Shown here piece by piece: positions 33,708-44,764 of a DNA stretch of 64,000 nucleotides. Every line of letters begins with the position of its first letter. Position 1 is the stretch's first letter. This DNA comes from Ursus arctos. Taxonomy: Eukaryota; Chordata; Mammalia; Carnivora; Ursidae. The translations under genes and the position numbers were made by a program. The stretch lies in the NCBI RefSeq assembly GCF_023065955.2, contig NW_026622808.1, forward strand, positions 44,032,475 to 44,096,474. Reading direction: 5' to 3'. The notes below the pieces were generated by a model. The model searched no databases, had not been told where the DNA came from, and saw only the letters and a program-made list of their open reading frames with translations.

Positions 33708-33932
33708 TTTCGAACTTTTTTTTTTTAAAAGATTTTATTTATTTATTTGACAGAGAGAGACAGACAGCAAGACAGGGAACACAAGCATGGGGAGTGGGAG
33801 AGGAAGAAGCAGGCTCCCAGCGGAGAAGCCCGATGTGGGGCTTGATCCCAGAACGACGGGATCACGCCCTGAGCCAAAGGCAGCTGCTTAACGACTAAGC
33901 CACCCAGGCGCCCCTTAGCTTTCAAACTTTTT
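33708..33932 (-). mobile_element. Can-SINE with near-perfect TSD
   Basis: Reverse-strand SINE, about 33721-33914, head 'aagccacccaggcgcccc' and segment 'gggatcacgccctgagcc'. Flanks TTTCGAACTTTTT and TTTCAAACTTTTT differ at one base. A young-type subfamily resembling the copy at 7.1 kb. Confidence 0.93.
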
Positions 33933-33993
33933 AGACCATAAGCAAGAGTAAGAAATACGTGTTATATCTCTTGGTTGCTTTTAAAAATGCATC

Positions 33994-34532
33994 TACAAAT
34001 GCCGCAACACCGCCCAAGGAGTGGCCGCGTGATTCAGGAGAAGGACGAGGCACAGACAGGTTCGCTTGCGAAAGAGAGAGTGGGTGCAGGGGACGACCGC
34101 CAGGCGTGCCACTGCCAAGAGTGCAATCACCCCAAACAGCTGCAACCTCACGTATTTATTGGCAATAAACAATCAAAGACAATCAAGGGGATGATCCGTA
34201 TTACATCCTAGTGAACAGTAGTACGTCAAGGGGAAGGTCACGGTATTAGATGATGTAACGTTCAGCAAGTAAGGCCTATTCTTAAATATGTGTCTATGGA
34301 CCCTGCGGGCTATCATCAAGAGCAATCAAGTTTCGGTTGGGGCAGCGTTCTGCCCTTCAGTGGACCAGGAGCTTCTGGCCGCTCATTATCTGAGGGCAGC
34401 GTTCCACCCTGAGTGAGCTGGGCGTTCTCAGCCCTGTGCTCTGACGTTTACGCTAAAGCCTGCAAGGTCACAAACATGTTTTTCTATTATATCCTCAGCA
34501 TAAGTTCTCGGCCAGGGGTTGCTGCATACAAA
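33994..34532 (-). mobile_element. Solo LTR of an ERVK-type (class II) endogenous retrovirus
   Basis: A 527-bp block (34000-34526) begins TGCCGCAAC and ends GTTGCTGCA, an imperfect inverted repeat with TG/CA termini. A perfect 6-bp TSD, TACAAA, lies at 33994-33999 and 34527-34532; six bases is the length made by class II/betaretroviral integrases. It holds 24 CpGs, against a CpG-poor background. On the reverse strand a TATA-like ATATTTAAG (about 34283-34291) precedes an AATAAA (34155-34160) by about 125 bases, leaving a plausible U5. No gag, pol or env adjoins it, so the internal region was lost by LTR-LTR recombination. Orientation is inferred from this order. Confidence 0.85.
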
Positions 34533-34534
34533 GT

Positions 34535-34765
34535 CTTCCCTTCTAGAGGAGGACCATGATTCTCCTCTTGAGTGTGCACTGGACTTAATGACCCATTTCT
34601 AAGAAACAGAATTCAGCAGAAATAATGATTTGTGACTTTGTGGAGACTAGGTCATAAAAAGGCACTATGATTTTCATCTTGGTTGTTCTCTCTCTTGGAT
34701 TCCTCCAGGGTTTAAATAAGATAATGCAGGTCAGGTATTTGGACTACTGTCTGCTACATCGTAAG
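34535..34765 (+). repeat. Ancient LTR-like fragment plus MIR 3' end
   Basis: 34535-34690 ('gactaggtcataaaaaggca', 'tctctcttggattcctcc') resembles the middle of a MaLR-type LTR. 34710-34765 ('ataagataatgcaggtcagg', 'cgtaagtgctcc') resembles a MIR 3' part. Confidence 0.4.
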
Positions 34766-34944
34766 TGCTCCTTCAAAAATCTTAGTTCTCATTATTATAA
34801 TTATCATAACTCAATCCCTGATAGTGGTTCACTTCTGTTAGGGATGATTCTTGCATTTTAAGGGAAGGAATTGGGGAGCTAAATCTACGACTCACTGGTG
34901 TCATTAAAGTAGGAATTCTAAGACTAACAATATAACCTCTATCT

Positions 34945-35150
34945 AGTTCTTACCATGCCTCAGGCAATGTGCCTGTACTACACATGCTTTGTCTCCCTTA
35001 ATTCTCAGAGTAACTCTATAAGGGTTGTACCATTATTATCCTTAGTTTATGGTTGAGAAGACACCACACAGACTTTTTAAGCAATGTCCCCAAGGCTACA
35101 CAGCTAGTAAGTGGTAGAGGCAGCATGGGGACCTTAGTTGGATACCAGAA
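34945..35150 (-). repeat. MIR SINE
   Basis: 'ctctataagggttgtaccat' and 'aaggctacacagctagtaag' are reverse-strand MIR core and 5' sequence. Confidence 0.75.
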
Positions 35151-35214
35151 ACTGCAGTTTCATTCACATTATTCTTCTAGGACAAGAGAGAAAAGCTATT
35201 TTGGGGAAAAGTTG

Positions 35215-35218
<4 letters not shown>

Positions 35219-35257
<39 letters not shown>

Positions 35258-35258
35258 T
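35219..35258. repeat. (ATT)n microsatellite
   Basis: About 12-13 uninterrupted TTA units after a T-run. Confidence 0.97.
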
Positions 35259-35574
35259 AGTGTTGTGGTTGTGGGGAATGGGGGTCCAGGACTAAAAGAT
35301 CCTAGAAAAGGGTCCAGAGCTACCCTACTTAAAGGCACAGATATGAATAGAACGTGGACAGGAGCATAGCTCCTGGCTCTGCCAGGAGACCATGAGACCG
35401 GAGGGCAAAGCAATGGATGGAAGAGATGCCCTGCTTGTCATCTGATTTCAGAGCAGGTACCCACAGGCTCAAACCTGTAGGCACTGCCTTGGGGCACAGA
35501 AGTGGCTCAGAGAAGGGTGCCTTGCAGAATTACTAGGAACTAGATATAGCCCATTCCCCAGCAGAGGAAGATTT
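35259..35574. other. No gene or repeat recognised
   Basis: Unassigned, moderately GC-rich sequence. Confidence 0.35.
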
Positions 35575-35850
35575 ATTCATTTATTCGTCGATTCGTTCAG
35601 TCATGTGAACATTTACTGTTACATGAACAGGACTGTGGGAGACACAAAAATAAATAAAATGTGGTCTCTGCCTTTGCAAACCATGAAGGATCATGACCAG
35701 TCCCAGTGCTGTGGGCTGAACCCAAGAGAGGTGGAATGAGGCGAGCGCTATGGGGCTCAGTCTGGGAAGCTCTGGAGGATGACACTGAGGAACAGAGACA
35801 TCAGGAGACCAGCTGAGCTATGTCATCAAGGAATAAATGGATGATGAGAA
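35575..35850 (+). repeat. Ancient mammalian interspersed repeat, unnamed
   Basis: 'atttattcatttattcgtcg' then 'aaaatgtggtctctgccttt' and 'ctctggaggatgacactgag' follow the same unnamed consensus as at 16.2 and 37.4 kb. Confidence 0.4.
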
Positions 35851-35964
35851 CAGAGAAAAGGGTACACACGTGATAAATATAAACTCGGGAGGACCTGGTG
35901 ACTGACTGTGTGAGAGCAAAGGAAATGCCAGAGTTACTGAGATGATATTAAGTCTGCTTCTGGT

Positions 35965-36075
35965 GATCTCTGTCCAACAGAACTTTCTCTGATGATGGAA
36001 ATGTTTTATCTGCATTGTTCAGTATGGTAACTACTAATCACACATAACTATTGAACACTTGGAAGGTGACTAGTG
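35965..36075 (+). mobile_element. hAT-type element, 5' part
   Basis: 'gaactttctctgatgatgga', 'ttcagtatggtaactactaa' and 'ttgaacacttggaaggtgac' match a common mammalian hAT-type element. Another copy ends the window at 63848. Confidence 0.6.
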
Positions 36076-36215
36076 CAATACCCTTAGCCCCATTACACAG
36101 ATGAAGAAACCGAGGCACAGAAAGGTGGTATCACTTGACCAGGATGGCATAGCCAGTAAGTGGAATCTGGGCTGAGACATCTTGGCCTCGGACCCCATGC
36201 TCTCAAGCACTCCAA
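36076..36215 (-). repeat. MIR SINE
   Basis: 'cattacacagatgaagaaac', 'cgaggcacagaaaggtgg' and 'catagccagtaagtggaatc' are reverse-strand MIR. Confidence 0.75.
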
Positions 36216-37196
36216 CATTATGTCGGCATTCTGCTTTCGCACATCTTTTTGTAGAGATAAGCCTTATTATGTAATGAACATATTAAAATCTTGTGAAATT
36301 TTGACAATAGTATTTATTTACAATGTATTAAGGCAGCTTGCTCTTTAAACGGATTCAGGTGTGAACATCCTGATTCAACTTTTTGGTAAATCTACAGGAG
36401 TTTGTTCAGATGGTTCATAGTCCAACTGAGTGACTCTACTTAATGAATTCTGAAAATGCATTAAATTGCTTAAGGGACTCCAAACCCTTTTCTACCAGAA
36501 GTCACTTAATCCAGGGAGGAACCTCTCAGTGGGAATGGAGAATAGTTCTGTAGTTAATCTAAGGGAAATCAGTGGGCATTTTTTTTTTTTTTTTTACCTC
36601 CAGTGTAGGGGATTGGCATTAGAGCTCACAGCTGGAGATGCTGTTGTGTGGATTTGAGAAAGTTCCTGGGAACATCTTTCTACAGTCCTCAAAGATTGCT
36701 GACATTTGGCCTGTCCCACCAGGAAGCTGAAATTGAATTCTGACGCCAGCTTTTTTTTTCTCCCAGTGGGATTAATAGCAAGTTGAAGAGAGAAATCTTA
36801 GAAGTGGCAGACCCTAGGGAGCTCCGGAGTAAGAATGAATTACAGGGCTCTGAGATAGATTTGAACTAGTGGCTCCCAGGCTAATGTGGCACAGCTACAG
36901 GACCCTGACAAAGGTCACATAATGTGTTACTCTAAGACGAAAAGCAGGCAAATCATACTGAGGTGAAATGCCGGTCATATTTTTTTCTTAGTTACAAAAG
37001 GTGCAATTTTAAAAGATGAGTAAAGACACACAACAAGCCAGTCATTATATATAACACAACATTCAATCCAGCTGACCCATCGTTACAGCGAAGTACCTCC
37101 CTTTGCAAGACCCCTCATCTAGAATTAGGTGTCTACAAGTGAATTCCTGGCAACATAGAGAATGTTTAGCCAAGCAATACCAGGTCATCATGCTGT
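36216..37196. other. No gene recognised
   Basis: Contains a T17-like run near 36580. Otherwise unassigned single-copy sequence. Confidence 0.35.
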
Positions 37197-37422
37197 AGGA
37201 TTTAACCCTTTATTTTTTTAAGATTTATTTATTTATTTGAGAGAGAGATAGAGTGTGAGCCGGGGGAGAGGCAAAGGGAGAGCGAGACTCTCAAGCAGAC
37301 TCCGCACTGAGTGCAGGGCCTGATGCAGGGCTCGATCTCACGAGTCTGAGATCATGACCTGAGCAGAAATCAAGAGTCAGCTGCTTAAGTGACCGAGCCA
37401 CCCAGGTGCCCCAGGATTTAAC
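37197..37422 (-). mobile_element. Can-SINE with 10-bp TSD
   Basis: Reverse-strand SINE, head 'gagccacccaggtgcccc', segment 'aaatcaagagtcagctgctt'. TSD AGGATTTAAC lies at 37197-37206 and 37413-37422. The 'aagagtcag' variant marks an older subfamily, also seen at 48.8 kb. Confidence 0.94.
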
Positions 37423-37427
37423 TGTTA

Positions 37428-37650
37428 AATTCATTCATTCCTTCTACCCATTTACTGAACACCTACTTCAGGTCAGGCAAAATTTTAGATCCTGGGGACA
37501 TAGCATTGAATAAATCAAATGAGGTCTCTGCTTATTTGGAGCTAACATACCAGCGGGGGAAAAGGCAATAAACAAGAAAGTTAAACAAAGAAGACAATTT
37601 CAAATCATTATACCTGAGCTTCAGAAAATAAAATAGGATGCTATGATACC
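37428..37650 (+). repeat. Ancient mammalian interspersed repeat, unnamed
   Basis: 'tactgaacacctacttcagg' then 'tcctggggacatagcattga' and 'ggcaataaacaagaaag' follow the start of the unnamed consensus. Confidence 0.5.
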
Positions 37651-38799
37651 ACAGTCCAATTGTCCAGGGACATTTCTCTTGGCCCCAGTAAGAAACAGTA
37701 ACTTCATTCTTTACTCTTGGAGAATATTGCTCCCTTGCTCTCCGAATCTGTTCTACCAGTCACCATTGGCAAATTGTAGCTGGGAGATGCCTGTCTGTGC
37801 CTTACTCATATGAGTGTATACTGAACTTCCGTTTGACACAATATGATTTAATGATAGCTAAGGAAATTTGCTGGTATCCTTCGAGGTTCTATTTATTCAT
37901 ACAAATGTTTTCTTCAATTTTTGCCTCTAACTAAGGTCCCTAATTTGGTCTTTCATCTGGCAGGCTTTCTTTTATCTGCCCACTCTGAATTGGACTTAGT
38001 CCTAATGATGATGGATTTGCTACACGAAAATTAAAGTTACTGTCATTGACAAGTGCGGGTGATTACTGAGGATGACTTCTTCCCCTTGTACAATGCTAAT
38101 ACCAGACAGACATGGTACTCTTCTAAAAAGGTTGAACAGGCATAGGAGGCTCTGGTATCAAGCACTCCATACTGTGTTTACAGAATTTGTGTGTGTTCTG
38201 TAAACAGACAGCCTTTCAATCAATTTACAAACCAAAGCACTGAAAGACTCTTTCCCCCTCTTCATTGTATGACTTCTGGAAAGCCCAAAATGGGGAAATA
38301 CTCCTAATGGAGTCAGTAAAGTTGAAGGATCAAGAGCATGGAAAATCCCCAGGTAAGTCAATCAAGCCCAGCACACCTGTATTTGGATGCCATTTGGGAT
38401 TACAGATTGGTGTTAAAAAATAAGTTAGGACAAAAGTAATATGCATGTGAGATGGAAGCATTGTTTTGGGAGAACACTGGTAAAACCATCTTCCTTTGCT
38501 GTGTTATCTTCCTGAACTTGATGATAGATTGCAGGATTCCTTCACCATTTGTGCCACATGCTTCAATTCTGGAAAGGTAACAGCAGGTGGGGTGAAGTCA
38601 TTTGGGCTTCTCTCTCCCATCTAAGGCAGCATCCTCATCCTTCCAGGCAGCTGCCACAGGAGGCACACTGAGGAATTCTTCTCCTTTGCCCACAAATACA
38701 CATGTCCACCAGCTCACTCTTCTTTCCTCAGTTGTTCCTAATTTCCCACCTGAGAGGCATAAGAGGGGCCTTCCTGATTCCCTCCCAATCCATTCTGCT
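37651..38799. other. No gene or named repeat recognised
   Basis: Unassigned. 38600-38800 has open frames of 82-93 residues on both strands without recognisable domains. Confidence 0.35.
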
Positions 38800-39057
38800 C
38801 TCAACAGAATGTCTTCCCATGGCATTCTCCCTCCATGTCTGTCCAAATCTCACCCTTTCATAAGGACAGCATTATCCTTATGATTATGTGATATTATGGG
38901 CATTATCACACTGCATTACGACCCACCCTAGTGAGCTCATTTAGACTTGATTTCCTCTGTAAAGCCTCTGTCCCCAGATAAGATTATATTCATTGGGGGT
39001 TAGGACTTCAACATAGGAGTTCAGGGAGAGAGGGTGGATACAATACACCCCATAACA
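38800..39057 (-). mobile_element. MLT1/MST-type MaLR LTR, partial
   Basis: 'ggggttaggacttcaacata' and 'tacaccccataaca' at the right end, with 'cccaccctagtgagctcatt' upstream, are reverse-strand MaLR LTR sequence. The left boundary is unclear. Confidence 0.7.
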
Positions 39058-39232
39058 AGAACTATGTCATTTTGTATCCATAACACTCAACACAGTGCCT
39101 GACACATAGCAGAACCTTACCCACTTCCCGAATGAATGAAAGAATCCAAAGCTGATAATGGGTTCCGAAGGAGTAATCCTGGACTGGTAAATTTTCATTA
39201 AAGGAGGGTGATGGGCAGGGCTTTGCTGTCAG

Positions 39233-39545
39233 TTACAGTAGCCTCTAGCCCCATGGGGCTGTTGACCACTTGAGATATGGCTAGTCCATACTGAGCTGCT
39301 GTAACTACAAAACACATTCCAGAATTCAAAGACTTAGTTAAAAAAAAAAAAGGGAAATAACTTCTTAATAAATTTTATATGTATTATATGTTGCAATAAT
39401 GTCTTGGCTGTATTGGGTAAAATAAAATATATTATTAAAATTAATTTTACCTGCTTATTTTTACTTTCTTTAATGTGGCTGCTAGAAATTTAAAATAATG
39501 CATATAGCTTGCATTGTATTTATACCAGATAGCACTGGTAGAAAG
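39233..39545 (+). mobile_element. hAT-type DNA transposon
   Basis: 'gaccacttgagatatggcta', 'aataaaatatattattaaaa', 'ttaattttacctgcttattt' and 'tttaatgtggctgctagaaa' follow a common mammalian hAT-type element over about 310 bp. Confidence 0.65.
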
Positions 39546-39704
39546 AGAGCTTGGAGCATAAAGAAAGTGTTGAAGTGGGGAGAGAAAGGAAAGAAAATGT
39601 AGCCAGGAAATAATAATTGTATTTGTTTATGTGCGTATTAGTATGCTTGTATCTACACTGCCTGTATGTAGATCCTCTGTGCGTTTGTGTGTGTATATTC
39701 TTAT

Positions 39705-39915
39705 GCACCCATCATTGTACTAAGTACTCTCTATGCAAAATCTCATTTAATCATCACAATCTGATGTGTGTTGTATTATTATTATTATTGCCTCCATTTC
39801 ACAAATGAGGAAAGTGAAGTACCTGGAGGTCAGGTAACTTGCCCTTACTCTAGGTGATAATTTAAACTCAGTCATTCATCCCCAGAGCCCACTCCCTTAC
39901 ACACTGCTTCCTTTT
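39705..39915 (-). repeat. MIR SINE
   Basis: 'ctccatttcacaaatgagga' and 'ggtcaggtaacttgccctta' are reverse-strand MIR. A short (ATT)n lies at 39773-39789. Confidence 0.75.
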
Positions 39916-40169
39916 CAGGAGACAGCTATTTATTTGGAGAGGTCAAAAGCACTGAGAGGAGCTGAAGCCTGAGTCGGGTATGTAGAACCCTATAGGGAAA
40001 TTCTACCTCCTTCCCAGTCTTTATTAGGACTGAGCCTAATCAGACATAACGAAGAAACCCAGTTGAGTCACTTGTGACCTGGCTATAATTGCCTCCACTG
40101 TTGGATCAATGATGAAGTAGAAAGCTGAGCAGCTGTGGCATCTGCAGTAGCTGAATGGGATAAAGAAAG

Positions 40170-40520
40170 GGGCAGAGGCTTAGTAAGTGCATTTCTACTT
40201 TCAGGGAAGCTCCAGGGACTGGAAGTCAGGCAGAAAGCAAATGCAGACAGAACAATTAGCTAACAGCCTCCCTTTGCCAGGGCTCCGCCCCAGAAGAAAG
40301 CTCTTGTACGATGTGAGGAAATGAGCTCCAAAGCCAGAACACCTTCCTTTTCACTGCAAAGGCATTTGAAGGTACTTGCAAGAGCCAAGTCAAAAGCTTC
40401 CAGATCCCATATTCCAGTCTCTTACAGTTAATACTGGCTTTAATTAGGGCATCTCCAGCTCCCTCTCAAAGAGAAGGGTGTGTCAAAGCAATAATCTGAT
40501 GAATCAGGTCACTCTCTTCC
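40170..40520. other. Candidate conserved noncoding element
   Basis: A repeat-free block with a GC-box-like 'ggctccgccccag', a homeodomain core 'ctttaattagggc' (40438-40450) and AP-1-like 'gatgaatcagg'. No ORF. Inference from texture only. Confidence 0.25.
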
Positions 40521-40619
40521 CTTCCCCTAATACTAGTCTCTCCCTCTTCCCCCGCCCTCAATGGGAGAAATAAAACAAGGCTACATTTTTTCTTGGTCGG
40601 TCAAACTGGAGGTCATTGT

Positions 40620-40830
40620 GAGAGACAAGTGTTTGAACCTCCACTCCCCAACTTATTAGCTATTGGACCTTGAACAAATTGTTAACGTCTCCAATTTGCA
40701 GTTTCCTTTTCTGTAGAGCTGAGTTTTATTTAGTGCATAGCATCAGAGAGTTGTTGCTTATTATTAAATTAGATACTGTACATACATGAAGCATTCCGTC
40801 CAGTAACTCATACATTCAATAGCTATTTAT
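40620..40830 (+). repeat. MIR SINE
   Basis: 'ccccaacttattagctattg', 'gttaacgtctccaatttgc' and 'aaattagatactgtacatac' follow MIR order. Confidence 0.65.
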
Positions 40831-40887
40831 TGCTCTCCTACTTTGTGCCAGACCTCGTGTTATTTTCCTTAAGCAGATTATTTAGGC

Positions 40888-40985
40888 GCCAGTCCAGACC
40901 TACTGAGTCAGAATCTCTGGGGTGCTGCCTTGGAGCCTTATTTACAACATGCTCCCCGGTGATTCTGAGGATGGACTCTGAAGCT
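40888..40985 (+). mobile_element. MER20-like hAT fragment
   Basis: 'cagacctactgagtcagaat', 'ctctggggtgctgcc' and 'ccccggtgattctgaggatg' match the 3' half of MER20-type elements. Confidence 0.6.
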
Positions 40986-41155
40986 GGAGGACCCCTAGAT
41001 TACACTGCTAACATCCCAGTAGTGATAATTATTACTTCATTTCACTTAATAAAGTGTTGGAACAGAGATGATCTTTCTCTATCCACACTACTTGTTAACA
41101 CACAAGTATTTATTGGACTTAACGACTGAACGCATGATTCCATCCCGTGATGCTT

Positions 41156-41388
41156 AGAATCAACTGAGTGGGGGCGCCTGGGTGGCACAGCAGTTGAGCG
41201 TCTGCCTTCGGCTCAGGGCGTGATCCCGGCATTGTGGGATCGAGCCCCACATCAGGCTCTTCTGCTATGAGCCTGCTTCTTCCTCTCCCACTCCCCCTGC
41301 TTGTGTTCCCTCTCTCGCTGGCTGTCTCTATCTCTGTCGAATAAATAAATAAAATCTTTAAAAAAAAAAAAAAAGAATCAACTGAGTG
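41156..41388 (+). mobile_element. Can-SINE, ursid-like subfamily, 15-bp TSD
   Basis: Forward SINE 41171-41373 with head 'gcgcctgggtggcacagcag', 'ctatgagcctgcttcttcct' and a long poly(A). Perfect TSD AGAATCAACTGAGTG at 41156-41170 and 41374-41388. Very similar to the copy at 11.6 kb; both look recent. Confidence 0.96.
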
Positions 41389-41499
41389 GATACGGGGGTA
41401 GGGCTGAGAGGGGTGGGGAGCTTTTAAAAAATATACTGGTTCCTGGGCCCTACTCCAGATCAACTTAATTAGACTTTACATTGGTGGGCCTGGCAATCA

Positions 41500-41682
41500 T
41501 TTTTTTTTTAAATTGAGGTGTAAGTGCACAAATATTAAATGTATAGCTCAATGCATTTTCTGTATGGATATGACCATTAAACCACCACCTAACTTAAGAT
41601 GTGGAATATTTTCACCTATCTAAAAGGCTCCCTCTTTCCTCTTCCAGTCAGTAGCACTTATGACCCCTATTCCTCTCCACTG
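41500..41682 (-). mobile_element. Old L1 3' UTR fragment
   Basis: A T-run then 'aaattgaggtgtaagtgcac', 'atgtatagctcaatgcattt' and 'aaaccaccacctaacttaag' is the reverse complement of an L1M 3' end. It sits inside the hAT element. Confidence 0.75.
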
Positions 41683-41740
41683 ATATTTTTTAAAGGCTCC
41701 CCAAGTGATTCAAATGTACAGCTAGGTGTGAGAACCACTA

Positions 41741-42189
41741 ATTTAGAATCTAGAACATTGGACTTTCCATCTCTGCCCCCTCTCACCACATTTGTGAAAT
41801 TGTCTTTGGGAGGTTTCTTCATGAGGTGATAGAGAATAGAAAATAATGGGATGAATCTTAATTACTAGGGCACAGAGGAAATGAAATTCTCTCAGTCTAA
41901 ACCAAGCTTATCATTGATGTCTACCCATGCTTATCATTTCTTTCAATCCCTGATTTATGATCTCTGTGCCTATTCTTTCATGCTGTCAGGACCCCTTTGT
42001 GAAATGCTACCTTTTTAAAACCTGTGCCCCTTCTCAGAAAGTAAGCCACACATTTTTGATACAGAAGGAAAGCAAAAAAGAAACAAGACAGAAGTTCTTT
42101 AATTTCTTTTGTGCCAAGCACTCCTTGGTGGCAGAGTGATGAAGCTTCATCATAATGTTTTTAAATGTATACAATAAGATATATAGGAT
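41741..42189. other. No gene or repeat recognised
   Basis: Unassigned AT-rich sequence. Confidence 0.35.
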
Positions 42190-43020
42190 TAATAAAGAAG
42201 ACACACAGATGGCCAACGGACACATGAAAAGATATTCAACAACATTCATCATCAGGGAAATGCAAATCAAAACCACAATGAGATATCACCTCACACCTGT
42301 CAGAATGGCTAAAATCTGAAACACAAGAAACAACAAGTGTTGGTGAGGATATGAAGAAAAAGCAATCCTTGTACACTGCTGGTGAGAATGCAAACTGGTG
42401 CAGCCACTGTGGAAAACAGTATAGAGGTTCCTCAAAAAATTAAAAATAAAATTACCATATGATCCAGTAATCGTATTTCTGAGTATTTACTCAAAGAATA
42501 CGAAAACACTAATTCAAAAGGATATATGCACCCCTATGTTTATAGCAGCATTATTTATAGTAGCCAAATTATGGAAGCAACCCAAGTGTTCATCAATAGA
42601 TGAATGGATAAAGAAAATGTGGTATATATACAATGGAATATTACTCAGCCATAAAAAGAATGAAATCTTGCCATTTGCAACAACATGGATGGAACTAGAG
42701 AGTATAATGCTAAGCAAAATAAGTCAGAGCAAATACCATATGATTTCATTCATATGTGGAATTTAAAAAACAAAGCAAATGAACAAAGGAAAAATAAATG
42801 GACAAACCAAAAAACAGACTCCTACCTATAGAGAAGAGATGGTTAGCAGAAGGGTTTGGGTTGGGGGGATGGGTGCAATAGGTAAAGGGGATTAAGGGTA
42901 TACTTATCTTCATGAGAACTGAATAATGTATAGAATTGTTGAGTCACTATATTGTACAGCTGAAACTAATTTAACACCATATGTTAACAATACTGGAATT
43001 AAAATTTAAAAAATAAGAAA
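42190..43020 (+). mobile_element. L1 3' end: ORF2 C-terminus and 3' UTR
   Basis: A 5'-truncated forward L1. Decayed ORF2 3' sequence runs to about 42770 ('gcaaatcaaaaccacaatga', 'tggaatattactcagccata', 'catatgtggaatttaaaaaa'), then 3' UTR ('aactaatttaacaccatatg') and an A-rich tail. The longest open piece (42536-42766) is an ORF2 C-terminal remnant. Not functional. Confidence 0.92.
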
Positions 43021-43499
43021 TAAAAAAGGAAAAAACGATGTAGGTTTACAAAGACACCAATTATATTGATACACACATATCAAAACAATATTAAGCATCA
43101 CTTTAACTAAATGTGCTTATTTAATAATCCACTATAACAAAATCTAGTAACAAATCTAGTATCTATGGTAATTTTGGTGTAATGATGAGTGTAAACACTA
43201 TTTCAAGGTATCTGTAGCAGCCATGGAGACAATATGAAAGTATCTGTTAATATTATTATAGTTTTTTTGCCTACATTCTTAAGTGAATGAAATGCTAAGT
43301 TTCAGGTAAAGGCTAGTAAAAATAAAGATACAATTTTTTTCCCCAGCTGACTTCATGGACCTCCCAAATGCAATGTATAGGCCCCCCCTGCAGTCTCCCT
43401 AAATCCCTGGCGTGACAGTGTCAAATCCTGTCTTATTGTGATTTTCTGGATCAGAAGCCATTAGCTCTTCAGGGTGATTACCTTGGGCCACCTCAGTAA
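43021..43499. other. No gene or repeat recognised
   Basis: AT-rich, unassigned. Confidence 0.35.
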
Positions 43500-43610
43500 T
43501 GTCACCTGCAAGGATGCTGAGATACAAAGGGCTGAAGTGACTGCCCGCCGTCACCCAGTTGGTCAGTGGGATTGAATTCAAGGTCTCCCCCTATGCCAAC
43601 ACTCCTCGAA
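43500..43610 (-). repeat. MIR SINE fragment
   Basis: 'gctgaagtgactgcccgccg' and 'cacccagttggtcagtggga' are the reverse-strand MIR 5' half. Confidence 0.6.
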
Positions 43611-43944
43611 GCTTGGAATGACCTGATTGTTCTCTTCGTTTTGTACCAGGTTTGTTCAGGAGTCACCATTTATTTTAGTATGTATTCATATTGTTGCTTT
43701 ATATTCTAATAGCTACATGCATGCCTATCATTTCTCTCCTATTATGATTTATTAAAGCCTGAGTCCAAGGAATTCAGTCTTACTTTCTTTTGTGACCTCA
43801 CTGGCCTGTAGTGGCTGCTCAACAGCAACTTAAAAGACCAACATATTCCTGAGTAGTAGCTTTTCAGTCCTTCTAAAATATCTAAAAGCACATATTTACA
43901 AAATGGATCTATCCATTTTCTGCAGCCTAGTATCTGCACTTTAA

Positions 43945-44470
43945 AATGTATTTTGGACATCTTTCCATTTCAGAAGATAGATACACTCCATTCTTTAATG
44001 ACTGCAAAAAATTCTGATTGTATGGTTATATCAAAACTTGAAACAATTCCTCAAATCATGGCATTTTGATGGCTTCTAATTTTAGCTATTAAAAACAATG
44101 CATATTCATGTACAGAGTTATTTGATCTCATATAGGAATATTCTGTAAGGTGGATTACTAGAAAGGGGATTATTCGATCAAATGGTGTTTTATGATTTAA
44201 TTTTGACAGATACCATCTTATTTCACTTCCAGAAAGGTTGTGTCAATTTATATTCTTAACAGCAAGGTGTGAGGGTGCCAGTCCCTTGTACCCTCACCAA
44301 TGTTAGCTATTGGTAGACTTTATTTTTCATTGTTGTCAGTACGATAGCTGAAAAGTATGACACTGCTATCAAATATGCATTTCTTTGGTTACTGAGACTT
44401 TTTTCATATGCTTATTGTATATATGTATTTATTCAGTTTATGTCCTTGGCTCATTTTCCTGTTTGGGTTA
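43945..44470 (-). mobile_element. Old L1 3' region (L1ME-like)
   Basis: 'tccagaaaggttgtgtcaat', 'tatattcttaacagcaaggt', 'atgcatttctttggttactg' and 'tttttcatatgcttattgta' run in the order of an old reverse-strand L1 3' region. Confidence 0.7.
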
Positions 44471-44764
44471 CAGACATGTTTCTTAGATGATGAATTAAAA
44501 ACGAAGCCTTGTTGCTTACCCCTGAATTTCATTTCACTAGCTTGTATCCTCAACTTGACTGGTCACTGCTACTGATATAAAACAGGAGCAGCCAAAAATC
44601 CTTTCAGAATGAAGTAGGATTATAAATAAAAGACACTTAAGAAAACATGCACACTAAGTTCTATGCAAAATGCCTCAGTTCTTCTGACTCCACTGGAGGT
44701 GTGCAGCCCTCTCTCTTTCCCTGAGTCCTCGACAATTGGTCAGAAATTGTGCTCAGCAGCAGTT

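Larger units (their letters stand above)
41130..41740 (+). mobile_element. hAT-Charlie element cut by a SINE and an L1
   Basis: Three collinear pieces, 41130-41170, 41389-41500 and 41683-41740: 'tagaatcaactgagtg', 'ggggagcttttaaaaaatat', 'ggctccccaagtgattcaaa', ending 'gtgtgagaaccactaa'. Together they make one MER3/MER5-like element. Confidence 0.65.

Noticed and set aside
34155..34169. Forward AATAAA in the solo LTR suggesting plus orientation
   Set aside because: In that orientation the signal would lie only about 165 bases into the LTR with no TATA-like box before it. The reverse orientation gives a sensible U3-R-U5 order.
42536..42766. 76-residue frame with clear reverse-transcriptase-element similarity
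   Set aside because: A decayed C-terminal remnant of L1 ORF2, reported as part of the L1 rather than as a gene.
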